From NCBI GenBank assembly GCA_903921205.1, contig CAIXPF010000067.1:1-55395 (forward strand): a DNA stretch of 55,395 bases, given 5' to 3'. A program made the position numbers and the translations under genes. This document shows, in pieces, positions 26,896-35,449 of the stretch (its first letter is position 1; each line of letters opens with the position of its first letter). This DNA is from an uncultured Acidimicrobiia bacterium (lineage in GTDB: Bacteria > Actinomycetota > Acidimicrobiia > Acidimicrobiales > CAIXPF01). The notes below the pieces were generated by a model, which worked only from the letters and a program-made list of their open reading frames with translations, was not told the DNA's origin and searched no databases.

Positions 26896-27717
26896 ATGCC
26901 CGCCCGCCCCACCGACGAGCACTGCCCCGACCCGGTGCGCCGGGCCTCGATGACCCAGCGATGGGACAGCCTGACCTTCGTCCACTTCGAGTACGAGCCG
27001 GCCGACATCGCGGCGCGCCTGCCGGCACCGTTGCGGCCCGACACCTTCGACGGCGCGGCCTGGGTCAGCCTCGTGCCCTTCGAGATGCAGCACCTGCGCC
27101 TCACCGGGCTCCCACCGATCCCCGGCACGTATCGGTTCTGCGAGACCAACGTGCGGACCTACGTGGTCGGACCCGACGGCACGCCGGGGGTCTACTTCTT
27201 CTCGCTCGACGTCCCCTCACCGCCGGTGGTGGCCGCGGCCCGCATCGGTTTCGCGCTGCCGTACCGACTCGCCCGGATGTCGATGGAACGGATCGGCCAC
27301 CGCGTGGCATACCAATCGGTACGGCGGGGCGGGCGGGGCGGGCGGGGCGGGCAGGGCGGGGACGGCCCTGCGTCGAGTCGGCTGACGGTCGAGGTGGGCG
27401 ACCCGGTGGTGGCGGACGACCTCGACGTGTTCCTCACCAGCCGCTGGGGGTTGCTCACCGCCACCCGGCCGGACCGGGTCCGCTACGCCCCGGTCGAGCA
27501 CGATCCCTGGCCGCTGCAACGGGCCACCGTGCACGAACTCGACGACACCCTGGTCGCCGCGGCCGGGCTGCCCGAGCCCCAGGACCGGATGATCGTGCGC
27601 TACTCCCCCGGGGTCGACGTGCGCATCGGCTTCCCACGGCGCCTCCCGGTGGACGCTGCACCGCGTGGCACGGACCGGGGCCGTGCCGGCGGGCCGGACG
27701 GTACGCTGCGACGGTGA
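26896..27717 (+). CDS. DUF2071 family protein (YqjF-like)
   Basis: A 273-residue protein resembling DUF2071/COG3361. WDSLTFVHFEYEPADIAARL comes near the start, AWVSLVPFEMQHLRLTGLPP follows, and then FCETNVRTYVVGPDGTPGVY. The family has an acetoacetate-decarboxylase-like fold but no established reaction. Residues ~140-155 (GGRGGRGGQGGDG) come from a G-rich DNA repeat near 27326-27362 and look like a slippage-grown loop. Start ATG 26896. The stop overlaps the GTG of the sulfurtransferase by 4 nt, so the two are coupled. Confidence 0.75.
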   Translation: MPARPTDEHCPDPVRRASMTQRWDSLTFVHFEYEPADIAARLPAPLRPDTFDGAAWVSLVPFEMQHLRLTGLPPIPGTYRFCETNVRTYVVGPDGTPGVYFFSLDVPSPPVVAAARIGFALPYRLARMSMERIGHRVAYQSVRRGGRGGRGGQGGDGPASSRLTVEVGDPVVADDLDVFLTSRWGLLTATRPDRVRYAPVEHDPWPLQRATVHELDDTLVAAAGLPEPQDRMIVRYSPGVDVRIGFPRRLPVDAAPRGTDRGRAGGPDGTLRR

Positions 27718-28583
27718 TCGCCCCCATCATCAGCGCCGCAGACCTCGCCGAGCTGCTCCGGGACGAGGTCGCGGCCTTCGCAGGTCGACCCCTCGTCGTC
27801 GTCGACAGCCGCTGGTATCTCGACGGCCGCTCCGGCGAGGCCGCGTACCGCACGGGCCACCTTCCGGGTTCGGTCTGGATCGACCTCGACCGCTGGCTGT
27901 CCACCCACGGGGAACCGTCGGAGGGACGCCATCCCCTGCCCAGCCCGGAGACCTTCGCCGAGGGCATGGGCCGTCACGGTATCGGCGCGGACACCGTCGT
28001 CGTGGTCTACGACGACCAGGGTGGCCTCGTGGCCGGGCGACTGGTGTGGATGCTGCGCCGCCTCGGGCACGACGCGGCGGTGCTCGACGGCGGCCTCGGC
28101 GCCTGGCCGGGTCCGCTCGACGAGGGTGACGGTCCGACCGTCGAAGCGGCGTCGTTCCCGGTGCAGCCCTGGCCCACGGCGTACTTCCTGACCACGGACG
28201 AGGTGCGCGAACGGCCACCCTCGGCCCGGCTCATCGACGCCCGCGCCGGCGAGCGGTACCGGGGCGAGACCGAGCCGATCGACCCGCAGGCCGGGCACGT
28301 GCCCGGAGCCCTGAGCATGCCGCTGACCGGCAACCTGGGGCCCGACGGACGGTTCCTGCCCCTCGAGCAGCTCGCGGCGCGCTTCGCCCCGCTGCTGGCC
28401 GACGATGCCGGCAACCCCGACCCCGACGCCGAGATCATCGCCTACTGCGGCTCCGGGGTCAGCGCCTGCCACAACCTGCTGGCACTCGAGGCCACCGGCA
28501 CGCTCGGCCGGCTCTACGTCGGGTCATGGTCGGCATGGTCCTCCACACCCGGCCTGCCGGTGGCCACGGGCGAGCAGCCCTGA
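27714..28583 (+). CDS. Tandem-rhodanese sulfurtransferase
   Basis: A 289-residue thiosulfate/3-mercaptopyruvate sulfurtransferase with two rhodanese domains. Domain 1 (~8-130) has no active Cys (VVVYDDQGGLVAGRL), as normal for the family. Domain 2 carries the sulfur-accepting Cys in IAYCGSGVSACHNLLAL. The six-residue loop CGSGVS is closer to the mercaptopyruvate branch (CGxGVT) than to classic rhodanese. GTG 27714 overlaps the previous stop, and a TACGCT box 8-9 nt upstream suggests it can also be transcribed leaderless. Confidence 0.9.
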   Translation: MIAPIISAADLAELLRDEVAAFAGRPLVVVDSRWYLDGRSGEAAYRTGHLPGSVWIDLDRWLSTHGEPSEGRHPLPSPETFAEGMGRHGIGADTVVVVYDDQGGLVAGRLVWMLRRLGHDAAVLDGGLGAWPGPLDEGDGPTVEAASFPVQPWPTAYFLTTDEVRERPPSARLIDARAGERYRGETEPIDPQAGHVPGALSMPLTGNLGPDGRFLPLEQLAARFAPLLADDAGNPDPDAEIIAYCGSGVSACHNLLALEATGTLGRLYVGSWSAWSSTPGLPVATGEQP

Positions 28584-28595
28584 ACGGGCCGGTGC

Positions 28596-29825
28596 TCAGC
28601 GCAGCGTGACCTCGACGCCACGGGCTCCCTCGCTCGGCCAGTTCATCCGTCGGCGCCACCACGTGTGGAAATGCACCGTGCCCAGCTCCGGTTGCGGCCC
28701 GCTGAGGTTGGGCAGGTAGGTCGAGGCGTCGAGGCCCAGCTCCGCCGCCATGACCAGACCCTGGTGCCGCGACTCGTTGAGCACCTTGTCCTGCACCTCG
28801 GTCTCGCCATACGCGGCGATGATCGCCGCAGGCAGGCCCGGGACCAGCTCCTCCATATCGGCGGGCACGTAGTAGCGCACCCGGTTGAGATAGGAGTCCG
28901 GCCCCTGGGGCACGAGCACCGAGATGACCCGCAGGCCGTTGTAGTACTCGATCATGAGGTTCGGGTAGAACGCCGACCACACCACCGCGAGCTCGGGTTC
29001 CGGCTCGCCGCGCAGCTCGTAGTACCGCCGCAGCCCGTCGCACCAGGCGGTGTAGTTGGCCGAGCGACGGCCCTGTTCCGCCGACAACCGCAGCGCCTGC
29101 AGATGAACGCTCTCGCCGAAAGTCCACTGCAGGGTGTCGCAGTCGGCGAAAGAGGCCAGCCCGTCGTGGAAGGGCGGCACGTGGTAGCAGTCGCCGTACA
29201 CCTCCATGAAGGACTTCCAGTCGCCGGGATAGACCTCTTCCTCGGCGGCGACGAGCTGCCAATCGGCGAAGTCGAGCCAGTCGGCGCGACCCAGGGCCAC
29301 GAACGCCTCGTCGACCAGGGCCAGATCGCGCTGGAACGCCTCACCGGCGGCAGCCGCGCCGGCGAAGAAGCTGCCCCGCCACTCCACGAGCGGGAACTCC
29401 CGCAGCGCCAGGGCCGCCCGCTGGTCGGGATCGAGCACCATCCCCGGCCCGCCGATGAACGAGCCGTCCCGGCGGAAGGACCACAGGTGGTACGGACAGG
29501 TCACGCAGGCCTGGGTGAGCCGTTCGCGGCTGCGGACCAACGGGCGCATGGCATGGGTGCACACGTTGGCGAACGCCCGCACCACCCGGCCGTCCTCGCT
29601 GGTGAGCAACACCCGGTCGTCGGCCTCGCCGGCGGCATGGCCGGCTCCGTCGAGCAGGCTTCGGTGGCTGACGAACAACGGCCCCTCGGCCGGGTGGAAC
29701 AGACGGGTCCGCTCCGCCGCGTAGACCTCCGGATGGCTGTAGGCCTCGAAGCCGAGGCTACGGGCCTGCGGACGGCCCACCGGCAGGTCGGGCCGGTGCA
29801 GCGATCGGGTCGGACTGGGGGCCAT
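28596..29825 (-). CDS. Rieske aromatic-ring-hydroxylating oxygenase alpha subunit
   Basis: A 409-residue oxygenase. The Rieske [2Fe-2S] ligands are in VCTHAMRPL (Cys-x-His) and VTCPYHLWSF (Cys-x2-His). The mononuclear iron site is in EVYGDCYHVPPFHDG, with the His-x4-His pair and bridging Asp typical of the family. The C-terminal domain is of usual length. The start is ATG 29825, with AGGAG 8 nt upstream; an earlier GTG at 29840 would bury this site. No ferredoxin or reductase is adjacent. The substrate (aromatic, sterol or quaternary amine) cannot be told. Confidence 0.88.
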   Translation of the reverse strand: MAPSPTRSLHRPDLPVGRPQARSLGFEAYSHPEVYAAERTRLFHPAEGPLFVSHRSLLDGAGHAAGEADDRVLLTSEDGRVVRAFANVCTHAMRPLVRSRERLTQACVTCPYHLWSFRRDGSFIGGPGMVLDPDQRAALALREFPLVEWRGSFFAGAAAAGEAFQRDLALVDEAFVALGRADWLDFADWQLVAAEEEVYPGDWKSFMEVYGDCYHVPPFHDGLASFADCDTLQWTFGESVHLQALRLSAEQGRRSANYTAWCDGLRRYYELRGEPEPELAVVWSAFYPNLMIEYYNGLRVISVLVPQGPDSYLNRVRYYVPADMEELVPGLPAAIIAAYGETEVQDKVLNESRHQGLVMAAELGLDASTYLPNLSGPQPELGTVHFHTWWRRRMNWPSEGARGVEVTLR

Positions 29826-29938
29826 CGGTGTCTCCTCCACCCCGCACCCTACCGGCGCCGGCCGACCCGGGCCGGGACTTCACCCGCCCTCCGGCCGCTC
29901 ATCTGCCTGTCGGGCCGCTCGCGGCTACGGTCGGCGCC

Positions 29939-30985
29939 ATGAGCAGCGCGCCCGCATCATCGCAACCGGAAGGCCTCGACGTCGCGAACATCGAGGCGTG
30001 GTACCGCGCCAACATCCCCGGCAGCGCAGGCCCGTTGCACTTCGACCGGCTCGCCGGCGGACACTCCAACCTCACCTACCGGGTCACCGACGCCAACGGC
30101 ACGGTCAGCGTGCTGCGACGGCCGCCGACCGGCGAACTGCTCCCGTCGGCCCACGACATGTTCCGCGAGTACCGGATCATCACCGCCCTCGCCCCGACGC
30201 CGGTTCCCGTGGCAGCGTCACTGGGTTTCTGCGACGACCTCTCGGTCACCGGTGGCCGCTTCTACATCATGGGCTTCGTGGACGGCCGGGTGTTGCACGA
30301 GACCACCGACGTGGAGGAGTTCCTGCCGCTCGCCACCCGTCGCCGGGCCGGCGAGTCGCTGGTCGAGGTGGCCGCGGCGTTGCACCAGGTCGACGTCGAC
30401 GCCGTGGGTCTCGGCGACCTCGGCAAACGGGAGGACTACGTCGGACGGCAGTTGGCGCGCTGGTACCGCCAGTACCAGGCCTCCCGCGGCGCCACCCCGC
30501 TCATCGACTCGCTGCACGACGAGCTGGTCACGCGTCTGCCGGCCCAGCAGCGGGCTGCGGTGGTGCACGGTGACTACCGCATGGGCAACACCATCACCAG
30601 CCCCGACGGCACGGTGGCCGCGGTGCTCGACTGGGAGATCTCGACCCTCGGCGACCCGCTGGCGGATCTCGGCTACCTGCTGGCCATGTGGCCCGAGGAG
30701 GGCGAGACCTTCGCCACCACGGCGACCTCACCGTCGTCGCTGCCGGGCTTCCCCACCCGGGCCGAGATGCTGGCGCACTACGCGGCGCACAGCGACCTCG
30801 ACCTGTCCGACATCGACGTCTACGTGGCGTTCTCGTACTGGAAGGTGGCCTGCATCAACCAAGGGGTGTGGGACCGCTACGACGCCGGGCAGAAAGCATC
30901 CGACGGCGTCGACGTCCCGGCGATCCGGGCTTCGGTCGACCAGCTCGCCGAGCTCGCCGACGCCGCTCTGCGCAGCACCCGCTGA
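29939..30985 (+). CDS. APH-fold kinase related to ACAD10/11 N-terminal domain
   Basis: A 348-residue protein of the aminoglycoside/choline phosphotransferase fold. Brenner box HGDYRMGNT holds the catalytic Asp and Asn, and AVLDWEISTLGDPLADLGYL holds the metal-binding Asp. The N-terminal FDRLAGGHSNLTYRVT is the ATP loop. The version with WEISTLGDP and the C-terminal VAFSYWKVACINQGVWDR is typical of actinobacterial proteins like the kinase half of ACAD10/11, which phosphorylates hydroxyacyl substrates; drug resistance is unlikely. TACGGT lies 7 nt before ATG 29939 (leaderless). Confidence 0.85.
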   Translation: MSSAPASSQPEGLDVANIEAWYRANIPGSAGPLHFDRLAGGHSNLTYRVTDANGTVSVLRRPPTGELLPSAHDMFREYRIITALAPTPVPVAASLGFCDDLSVTGGRFYIMGFVDGRVLHETTDVEEFLPLATRRRAGESLVEVAAALHQVDVDAVGLGDLGKREDYVGRQLARWYRQYQASRGATPLIDSLHDELVTRLPAQQRAAVVHGDYRMGNTITSPDGTVAAVLDWEISTLGDPLADLGYLLAMWPEEGETFATTATSPSSLPGFPTRAEMLAHYAAHSDLDLSDIDVYVAFSYWKVACINQGVWDRYDAGQKASDGVDVPAIRASVDQLAELADAALRSTR

Positions 30986-31004
30986 ACGGGCGGGGCGGGA
31001 CGGC

Positions 31005-32456
31005 TCAGCCGGCGAAGGCGGGTGGCGTCGGGCACGGCCCCACCAGCTCCGCCAGTGCGGCGGCGAAGGCCAGGGTCGTGTGGTCGTGCAGGTACGGCCC
31101 GACGATCTGCACGCCGATCGGCATACCCGACGTCGCCCCGATGCCCACCGGGATCACCGTGGCGGGCAGGTAGCACGCCCCGGCCGGCGCCATCCAACGG
31201 TTCATCTCCCAGTACGACCGGGTGCCCGCCTCGGTGGTCACCGTCCGGGCCGACATCGGCTCGCTGTGATCGTGGTGGAAGGCGACGCAGGGCATCACCG
31301 GCAGCAGCAGCACGTCGGCCTGCTCGAAGAACTGCTCGAACCTGCGGCGCATCTGCAGGCGGCTCTCGTTGTTGGACAGCCACTGCCGGTGCCGCATCGC
31401 GGTCTGCCGCTTGGTCACCGCCACGGGCCCGTCGCCCTCGGCCGAGGCGAACTTCTCGAGCTCGGCGACGCTGTAGCCACCGGCGAGGGCGGCGTTGAGC
31501 AACCCGTAGAACCGCTCGGCCACCTTCGTCAGGTCGAAACCGGGCCGGGCTTCACGATCGACGCCGCAGCCGGCGGCGTCGAGACGGTCCGACAGGCCGT
31601 GCAGCACCGTGGCGACCTCGGGGTCGAGCGGGCAGCTCGCATCGTCGAACCAGGTCGCGACCCGGAAGCGGGGCAGCTCACGCTGGCGCGGGGGCGGCAG
31701 CTCGAGCCGCCATGCCGGGCTGTTCCACCGGTCGGGACCGGTCATCACCGACAGGCCGAGCTCGAGGTCCTCGACGGTGCGGGCCATCGGGCCGGCAACC
31801 GCGAGGTCGGCCTGGGTCAGCGACCCGGGAGGGCCGGGGATCTGCCCGTGGGCGGGCACGATGCCATAGCTGGGCTTGTGGCCGTACACCCCGCTCATGT
31901 GGGCCGGCAGACGGATCGAGCCGCCGATGTCCGAGCCGAGCTCCAGCGGGGTGAACCGGGCAGCGAGCGCCGCGGCCGACCCGCCGGAGGATCCCCCGGG
32001 CGTCCGTTCGAGGTCCCACGGGTTGTGGGTGGTGCCGAAGACCTCGTTGTAGCTCTGCATGTCGCCGGCGTAGATCGGCAGGTTGGTCTTGCCCCAGATG
32101 ATCGCCCCGGCCCGGCGCAGACCGGCCACCGGCCAGGCATCCTCGGTGGGCACGTGGTCGGACAGCTCGGGAGCACCCGACGTGGTGCGCATGCCGGCCG
32201 TGCTGAAGCTGTCCTTCACGGTCATCGGCACGCCGTGCAGCGGACCGAGGTCGGTCTCGCCCCGGGCGATGGCCGCATCGGCGGCCGCGGCGGCCGCCCT
32301 GGCGGCGTCGAGGTCCCTGGTGACCACGCTGTTGATCGGCCCGTCGAGACGGTCCACCCGGGCCACGGCGTGTTCCAACGCCTCACGGCTCGAGACCTCG
32401 CCGGCGCGGATGGCGGCGGCCAGGGCCACTGCGGACAGCTCGTGCAACTCGCTCAT
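31005..32456 (-). CDS. Amidase signature family hydrolase
   Basis: A 483-residue enzyme with the Ser-cisSer-Lys triad. Lys is in GVPMTVKDSFS, and the two Ser lie in ERTPGGSSGGSAAALA and LGSDIGGSIRLPA. It hydrolyses a carboxamide to acid plus ammonia; GatA is unlikely because there is no GatB/GatC nearby. The C-terminal YWEMNRWMAPAGACYLPATV is usual in the family. ATG 32456 has AGGAGG 5 nt upstream. It faces the kinase gene convergently and follows the P450 on the same strand, separated by a hairpin. Confidence 0.9.
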   Translation of the reverse strand: MSELHELSAVALAAAIRAGEVSSREALEHAVARVDRLDGPINSVVTRDLDAARAAAAAADAAIARGETDLGPLHGVPMTVKDSFSTAGMRTTSGAPELSDHVPTEDAWPVAGLRRAGAIIWGKTNLPIYAGDMQSYNEVFGTTHNPWDLERTPGGSSGGSAAALAARFTPLELGSDIGGSIRLPAHMSGVYGHKPSYGIVPAHGQIPGPPGSLTQADLAVAGPMARTVEDLELGLSVMTGPDRWNSPAWRLELPPPRQRELPRFRVATWFDDASCPLDPEVATVLHGLSDRLDAAGCGVDREARPGFDLTKVAERFYGLLNAALAGGYSVAELEKFASAEGDGPVAVTKRQTAMRHRQWLSNNESRLQMRRRFEQFFEQADVLLLPVMPCVAFHHDHSEPMSARTVTTEAGTRSYWEMNRWMAPAGACYLPATVIPVGIGATSGMPIGVQIVGPYLHDHTTLAFAAALAELVGPCPTPPAFAG

Positions 32457-32549
32457 GGATGCCTCCTCGGTTCGCCCGCGTCGGCGCGGGCCGCTGCCGT
32501 CTTCCCGTCTGTCTAGTCGCGCCGCGCCGCCCGCGGCCGCGGAACCACT

Positions 32550-32580
32550 CGCCGCCGGGCCGGCGACCGGACCGGCGGCG
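32550..32580. terminator. Hairpin after the P450 gene
   Basis: CGCCGCCGG and CCGG arms pair with CCGG and CCGGCGGCG around a CGA loop, with one mismatch between the two helices. It lies 17 bp beyond the P450 stop on the minus strand. Confidence 0.5.
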
Positions 32581-32596
32581 AGGCAGCGGTGCTCGT

Positions 32597-33811
32597 TCAG
32601 CCTCGAGCGTCGATCACGACCGCCAGCTGCCGGGGCCCCCGCACCTGTCCGCCCGCCCAGGTGACCGCATCGGGGTCGGCGAGGTGGAACCGCGGGATCC
32701 GCTCCAGCCACACCCGTAGCGCCGTGACCATCTCCATACGGGCCAGATTCGACCCGGCGCAGCGGTGCACGCCCGAGCCGAACGCGATGTGCCGGTTGTG
32801 AGCGCGATCGATGACGACCTCGTCCGGTCGTTCGAACACCGCCGGGTCGCGGTTGGCGGCGGCGAAGGGCAGCAGCACCCGGTCGCCCCGGTGCAGGGCC
32901 TGGCCGGCAAAGCTGGTGTCCTCGGTCACGATGCGGGCCATGGTGACCGGCGAGTAGGCCCGCAACAGCTCCTCCACCGCCGTTGGGACCAGGTCCGGTT
33001 CGGCGACCAACCGGGCAGTGTCCTCGGGGTGCGCCGCAAGGTGCCACAACGCCGATCCGATGGAGCTCCAGGTGGTGTCGATGCCGGCGATGAGCATCAG
33101 GGTGATGTTGGCCTCGACGATGTCGAGCCCCAGCGGCGCCCCGTCGATCTGTTGGCTCAACAGCCACGAGATCAGGTCCGCACCGGGGTTCGCCCGGCGG
33201 TGGGCGATCTGCTCGGCGATGAACGCGTCGATGCGGGCCCGGCTGTCCTCGCGGGCCACCGGATCGGTGAGACCGAACTCGAGAAAGCCCTGGACCCAGC
33301 CGACGAACTCGTCGGCCCGTTCCGGGTCGACACCGAGGATGGCCGCGATGATCCGGGGCGGGAGCTGCCGGGCATAGCCGGCTGCGGCGTCGACCACGTC
33401 GGCATCGCCGAAGGCGTCGATGAAGCGATGGCACAGCTCCGCCGTGTGCTCGGCGTAGCGGGCCACGGCCTGCGGCGTGAAGAACGGCAGGACGATCCGG
33501 CGTTCGGGCGCATGGTGCGGTGCATCGCTGCCGATGATCGAGCGGCGCGGTTGTCCCTGCCGACCGGGCACCGGCGGCATGGGAGCGACCAGGATCTGCT
33601 GCGAGCTGAAGCGGCCGGTGTCGTGGGCGATGGCCTGGATGTCCTCGTAGCGGGTCGGCATCCACGAGCCACCCCAGCGTTCGGTCCGGGCCAGGGAGAC
33701 CCCGTCTCGTAGCGCCGACCAGATCGGGTACGGGTCGTGCACGAACACCGGGTCGAAGATGTCGTAGTCGCTGGACCAGTCGCGACCTGTACCCGATGCC
33801 CCCGACGTCAT
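32597..33811 (-). CDS. Cytochrome P450
   Basis: A 404-residue bacterial class I P450. The I-helix is MLIAGIDTTWSS with the oxygen-activating acid/alcohol pair, ExxR is in VEELLRAY, and the heme-binding loop is FGSGVHRCAGSNLARME with the axial Cys. It needs a ferredoxin partner, not seen nearby. ATG 33811 has GAGG a short distance upstream. Divergent from the metallo-beta-lactamase-fold gene with a shared inverted repeat at 33845-33872, which suggests joint control. Substrate unknown. Confidence 0.92.
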   Translation of the reverse strand: MTSGASGTGRDWSSDYDIFDPVFVHDPYPIWSALRDGVSLARTERWGGSWMPTRYEDIQAIAHDTGRFSSQQILVAPMPPVPGRQGQPRRSIIGSDAPHHAPERRIVLPFFTPQAVARYAEHTAELCHRFIDAFGDADVVDAAAGYARQLPPRIIAAILGVDPERADEFVGWVQGFLEFGLTDPVAREDSRARIDAFIAEQIAHRRANPGADLISWLLSQQIDGAPLGLDIVEANITLMLIAGIDTTWSSIGSALWHLAAHPEDTARLVAEPDLVPTAVEELLRAYSPVTMARIVTEDTSFAGQALHRGDRVLLPFAAANRDPAVFERPDEVVIDRAHNRHIAFGSGVHRCAGSNLARMEMVTALRVWLERIPRFHLADPDAVTWAGGQVRGPRQLAVVIDARG

Positions 33812-33844
33812 GTGCCCTCGTTCCTCACCGTCCACCGCACGCTC

Positions 33845-33872
33845 ACTCTAGATGTGGGGTCGCCCCTAGAGT
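33845..33872. promoter_or_regulatory. Inverted-repeat operator between divergent P450 and MBL-fold genes
   Basis: ACTCTAG and CTAGAGT form perfect 7-bp arms separated by 14 nt, with a nested GGGG-TCG-CCCC. The right arm contains TAGAGT, the -10-like box of the rightward gene. This is a good candidate TetR-type or similar operator. Confidence 0.55.
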
Positions 33873-33880
33873 CCCCGGTC

Positions 33881-34732
33881 ATGGGACCCGCTGCACCGGG
33901 CGAATCGCACCGTCACCCCGACGCCGCCCCGGGCCGGCACCTCGAGGTCATCGCCCCGGGTGTGGCGGTGTGGCTCGGCCAGGGCGGGTTCGGCCGACCG
34001 AACGCCGCAGTCGTGGTCGACCACGACGGGCTCACCGTTGTCGACACCCTGATGGTGGCCTCGCAGTGGTCGCCGTTCGCCGCGGCGGTCGAGGCGATCG
34101 GGCGGCCGGTACGGCGGGTGGTGCTCACCTCGTCGCACATCCCCTTCGTCGGGGGCACCTCGTGCTTCGTGGCAGCCGGGTTCTACGGCACCGAGACGGC
34201 GTCGGAACTGCTCGACCTGCCGCCCAACGTGGCCGGCTACCGACGCCTGGTACCGGCGTTGGCCCACGAGTTCGACGACGAGCTGCGCACCCGGCCGATC
34301 TCCCACCTCGTGGATCGCGACGCCCTGCTCACCGACGCCGTTGTCGTCCGCGTCACCGGTGGGCAGTCGGCGGAGAACCTGGTGGTGGACCTGCCCGGGG
34401 CCGGGGTACTGCTCGCAGGGGCCATGGCCAGCTTCGGTACCACCCCCCTGTCCTTCGATGGCGATCCCGCCCGGTGGGCGGCCGAGCTGTACGCGTTGGC
34501 GTCGGTCGAGCGCATCGTGGTGCCCGGCCACGGGCCGATCGGCGGCTCGGAGGACCTGTTGGTGCTCGCGGACTACCTCGATGCCTGTGCGGCCGGGCAC
34601 ATCCCGCCGGGACCGTGGGACGGTTGGCAGGACCGACAGTTCGACGAGATCAACCTCGAGCGCGCCGCCATGCTGGCCGACGGTGACCTCCGGCCACCTC
34701 CGTCGTTGTTGCGGTTGTTGGGCCTGCACTGA
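33881..34732 (+). CDS. Metallo-beta-lactamase-fold protein with degenerate metal site
   Basis: A 283-residue protein. The fold is recognisable: VVVDHDGLTVVDTL comes early, VVLTSSHIPFVGGTSCF follows, GVLLAGAMASFGTTPL lies in the middle, and VVPGHGPIGGSEDLL comes late. The usual HxHxDH metal motif reads SSHIPF, keeping at most one His, while the later GHG is kept. Zinc- or iron-dependent hydrolysis is therefore doubtful. TAGAGT lies 8 nt before ATG 33881 (leaderless). Divergent from the P450 gene, so it may act with it as a binding or regulatory protein. Confidence 0.75.
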   Translation: MGPAAPGESHRHPDAAPGRHLEVIAPGVAVWLGQGGFGRPNAAVVVDHDGLTVVDTLMVASQWSPFAAAVEAIGRPVRRVVLTSSHIPFVGGTSCFVAAGFYGTETASELLDLPPNVAGYRRLVPALAHEFDDELRTRPISHLVDRDALLTDAVVVRVTGGQSAENLVVDLPGAGVLLAGAMASFGTTPLSFDGDPARWAAELYALASVERIVVPGHGPIGGSEDLLVLADYLDACAAGHIPPGPWDGWQDRQFDEINLERAAMLADGDLRPPPSLLRLLGLH

Positions 34733-34753
34733 CCCGGCGGGCGGACGGCCCGG

Positions 34754-35233
34754 TCAGACCAGCTGGGCCTTGACCTGGGCGAGGGCCTCGTCCTCGGAGA
34801 CGTCGAGTGCGAAGCTCAGCTCCGACACGAGGACCGACTGGGCCTTCTGCAGCATCGACTTCTCGCCGGCGCTGAGCCCCTTCGAGGCTTCGCGCAGTGC
34901 CAGGTTCCGCACGACCTCGGCGACCTGATAGACGTCGCCGGACTTCAGCTTCTCCTGGTGGTTCTTGAACCGCCGGCTCCAGTTGGCGGGCTCGCGCACG
35001 TCCTTCTTGGCCAGCAACTCGAAGAGGTCCTCGACATCTTCCGTGGAGATCGGCAGGCGCATCCCGACCTCTTCCGCCTTGGCAGCCGGTACGGCGAGGG
35101 TCAGGTCGCCGTGCGCCATCTTGAGCACCAGGTACTCGCGGGTCTCCCCGAAGGCTTCCTTCGACTCGACCCGCTCGATGACCGCAGCACCATGGTGGGG
35201 GTACACCACTCGATCCCCAGGCTTGAAGGTCAT
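34754..35233 (-). CDS. carD: CarD-type RNA polymerase-binding transcription factor
   Basis: A 159-residue protein. The RNAP-interacting Tudor-like N-domain opens MTFKPGDRVVYPHHGAAVIE, and the helical C-domain contains KDVREPANWSRRFKNHQEKL with the conserved Trp that wedges the upstream edge of the -10 element. In actinobacteria CarD stabilises open complexes, above all at rRNA and housekeeping promoters. ATG 35233 has GGGAG close upstream. The gene is single and convergent with the MBL-fold gene. Confidence 0.95.
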   Translation of the reverse strand: MTFKPGDRVVYPHHGAAVIERVESKEAFGETREYLVLKMAHGDLTLAVPAAKAEEVGMRLPISTEDVEDLFELLAKKDVREPANWSRRFKNHQEKLKSGDVYQVAEVVRNLALREASKGLSAGEKSMLQKAQSVLVSELSFALDVSEDEALAQVKAQLV

Positions 35234-35404
35234 GGAACTCCCGACAACTCGCGCCCGGCCTGCGTCACCGCCGACCGAACCAGCCACACATTTCCGGCGC
35301 GAGGCCGGAGATCTGGCGCAGGGCAGCCCGCGCCGAAGACACCATGGTAGAGGGTGTTGGCCGAACGTGTCCGGTCGGCGTCGGACGAACATTTGGGAAA
35401 TCGG

Positions 35405-35438
35405 CCGGCCGCACCACCGTCGGGGGTGGCACGGCCGG
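35405..35438. terminator. Hairpin after the MaoC-like gene
   Basis: CCGGCCG with CACCACC pairs with GGTGG and CGGCCGG. On the minus strand the hairpin is followed by ATTTCCC, a weak U tract. It lies 11 bp past the stop of the gene starting at 35905. Confidence 0.5.
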
Positions 35439-35449
35439 ACGGGCGTGCG

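Noticed and set aside
29939-30985. Aminoglycoside resistance kinase
   Set aside because: Motifs match the ACAD10/11-like branch, and the context is acyl-CoA metabolism.
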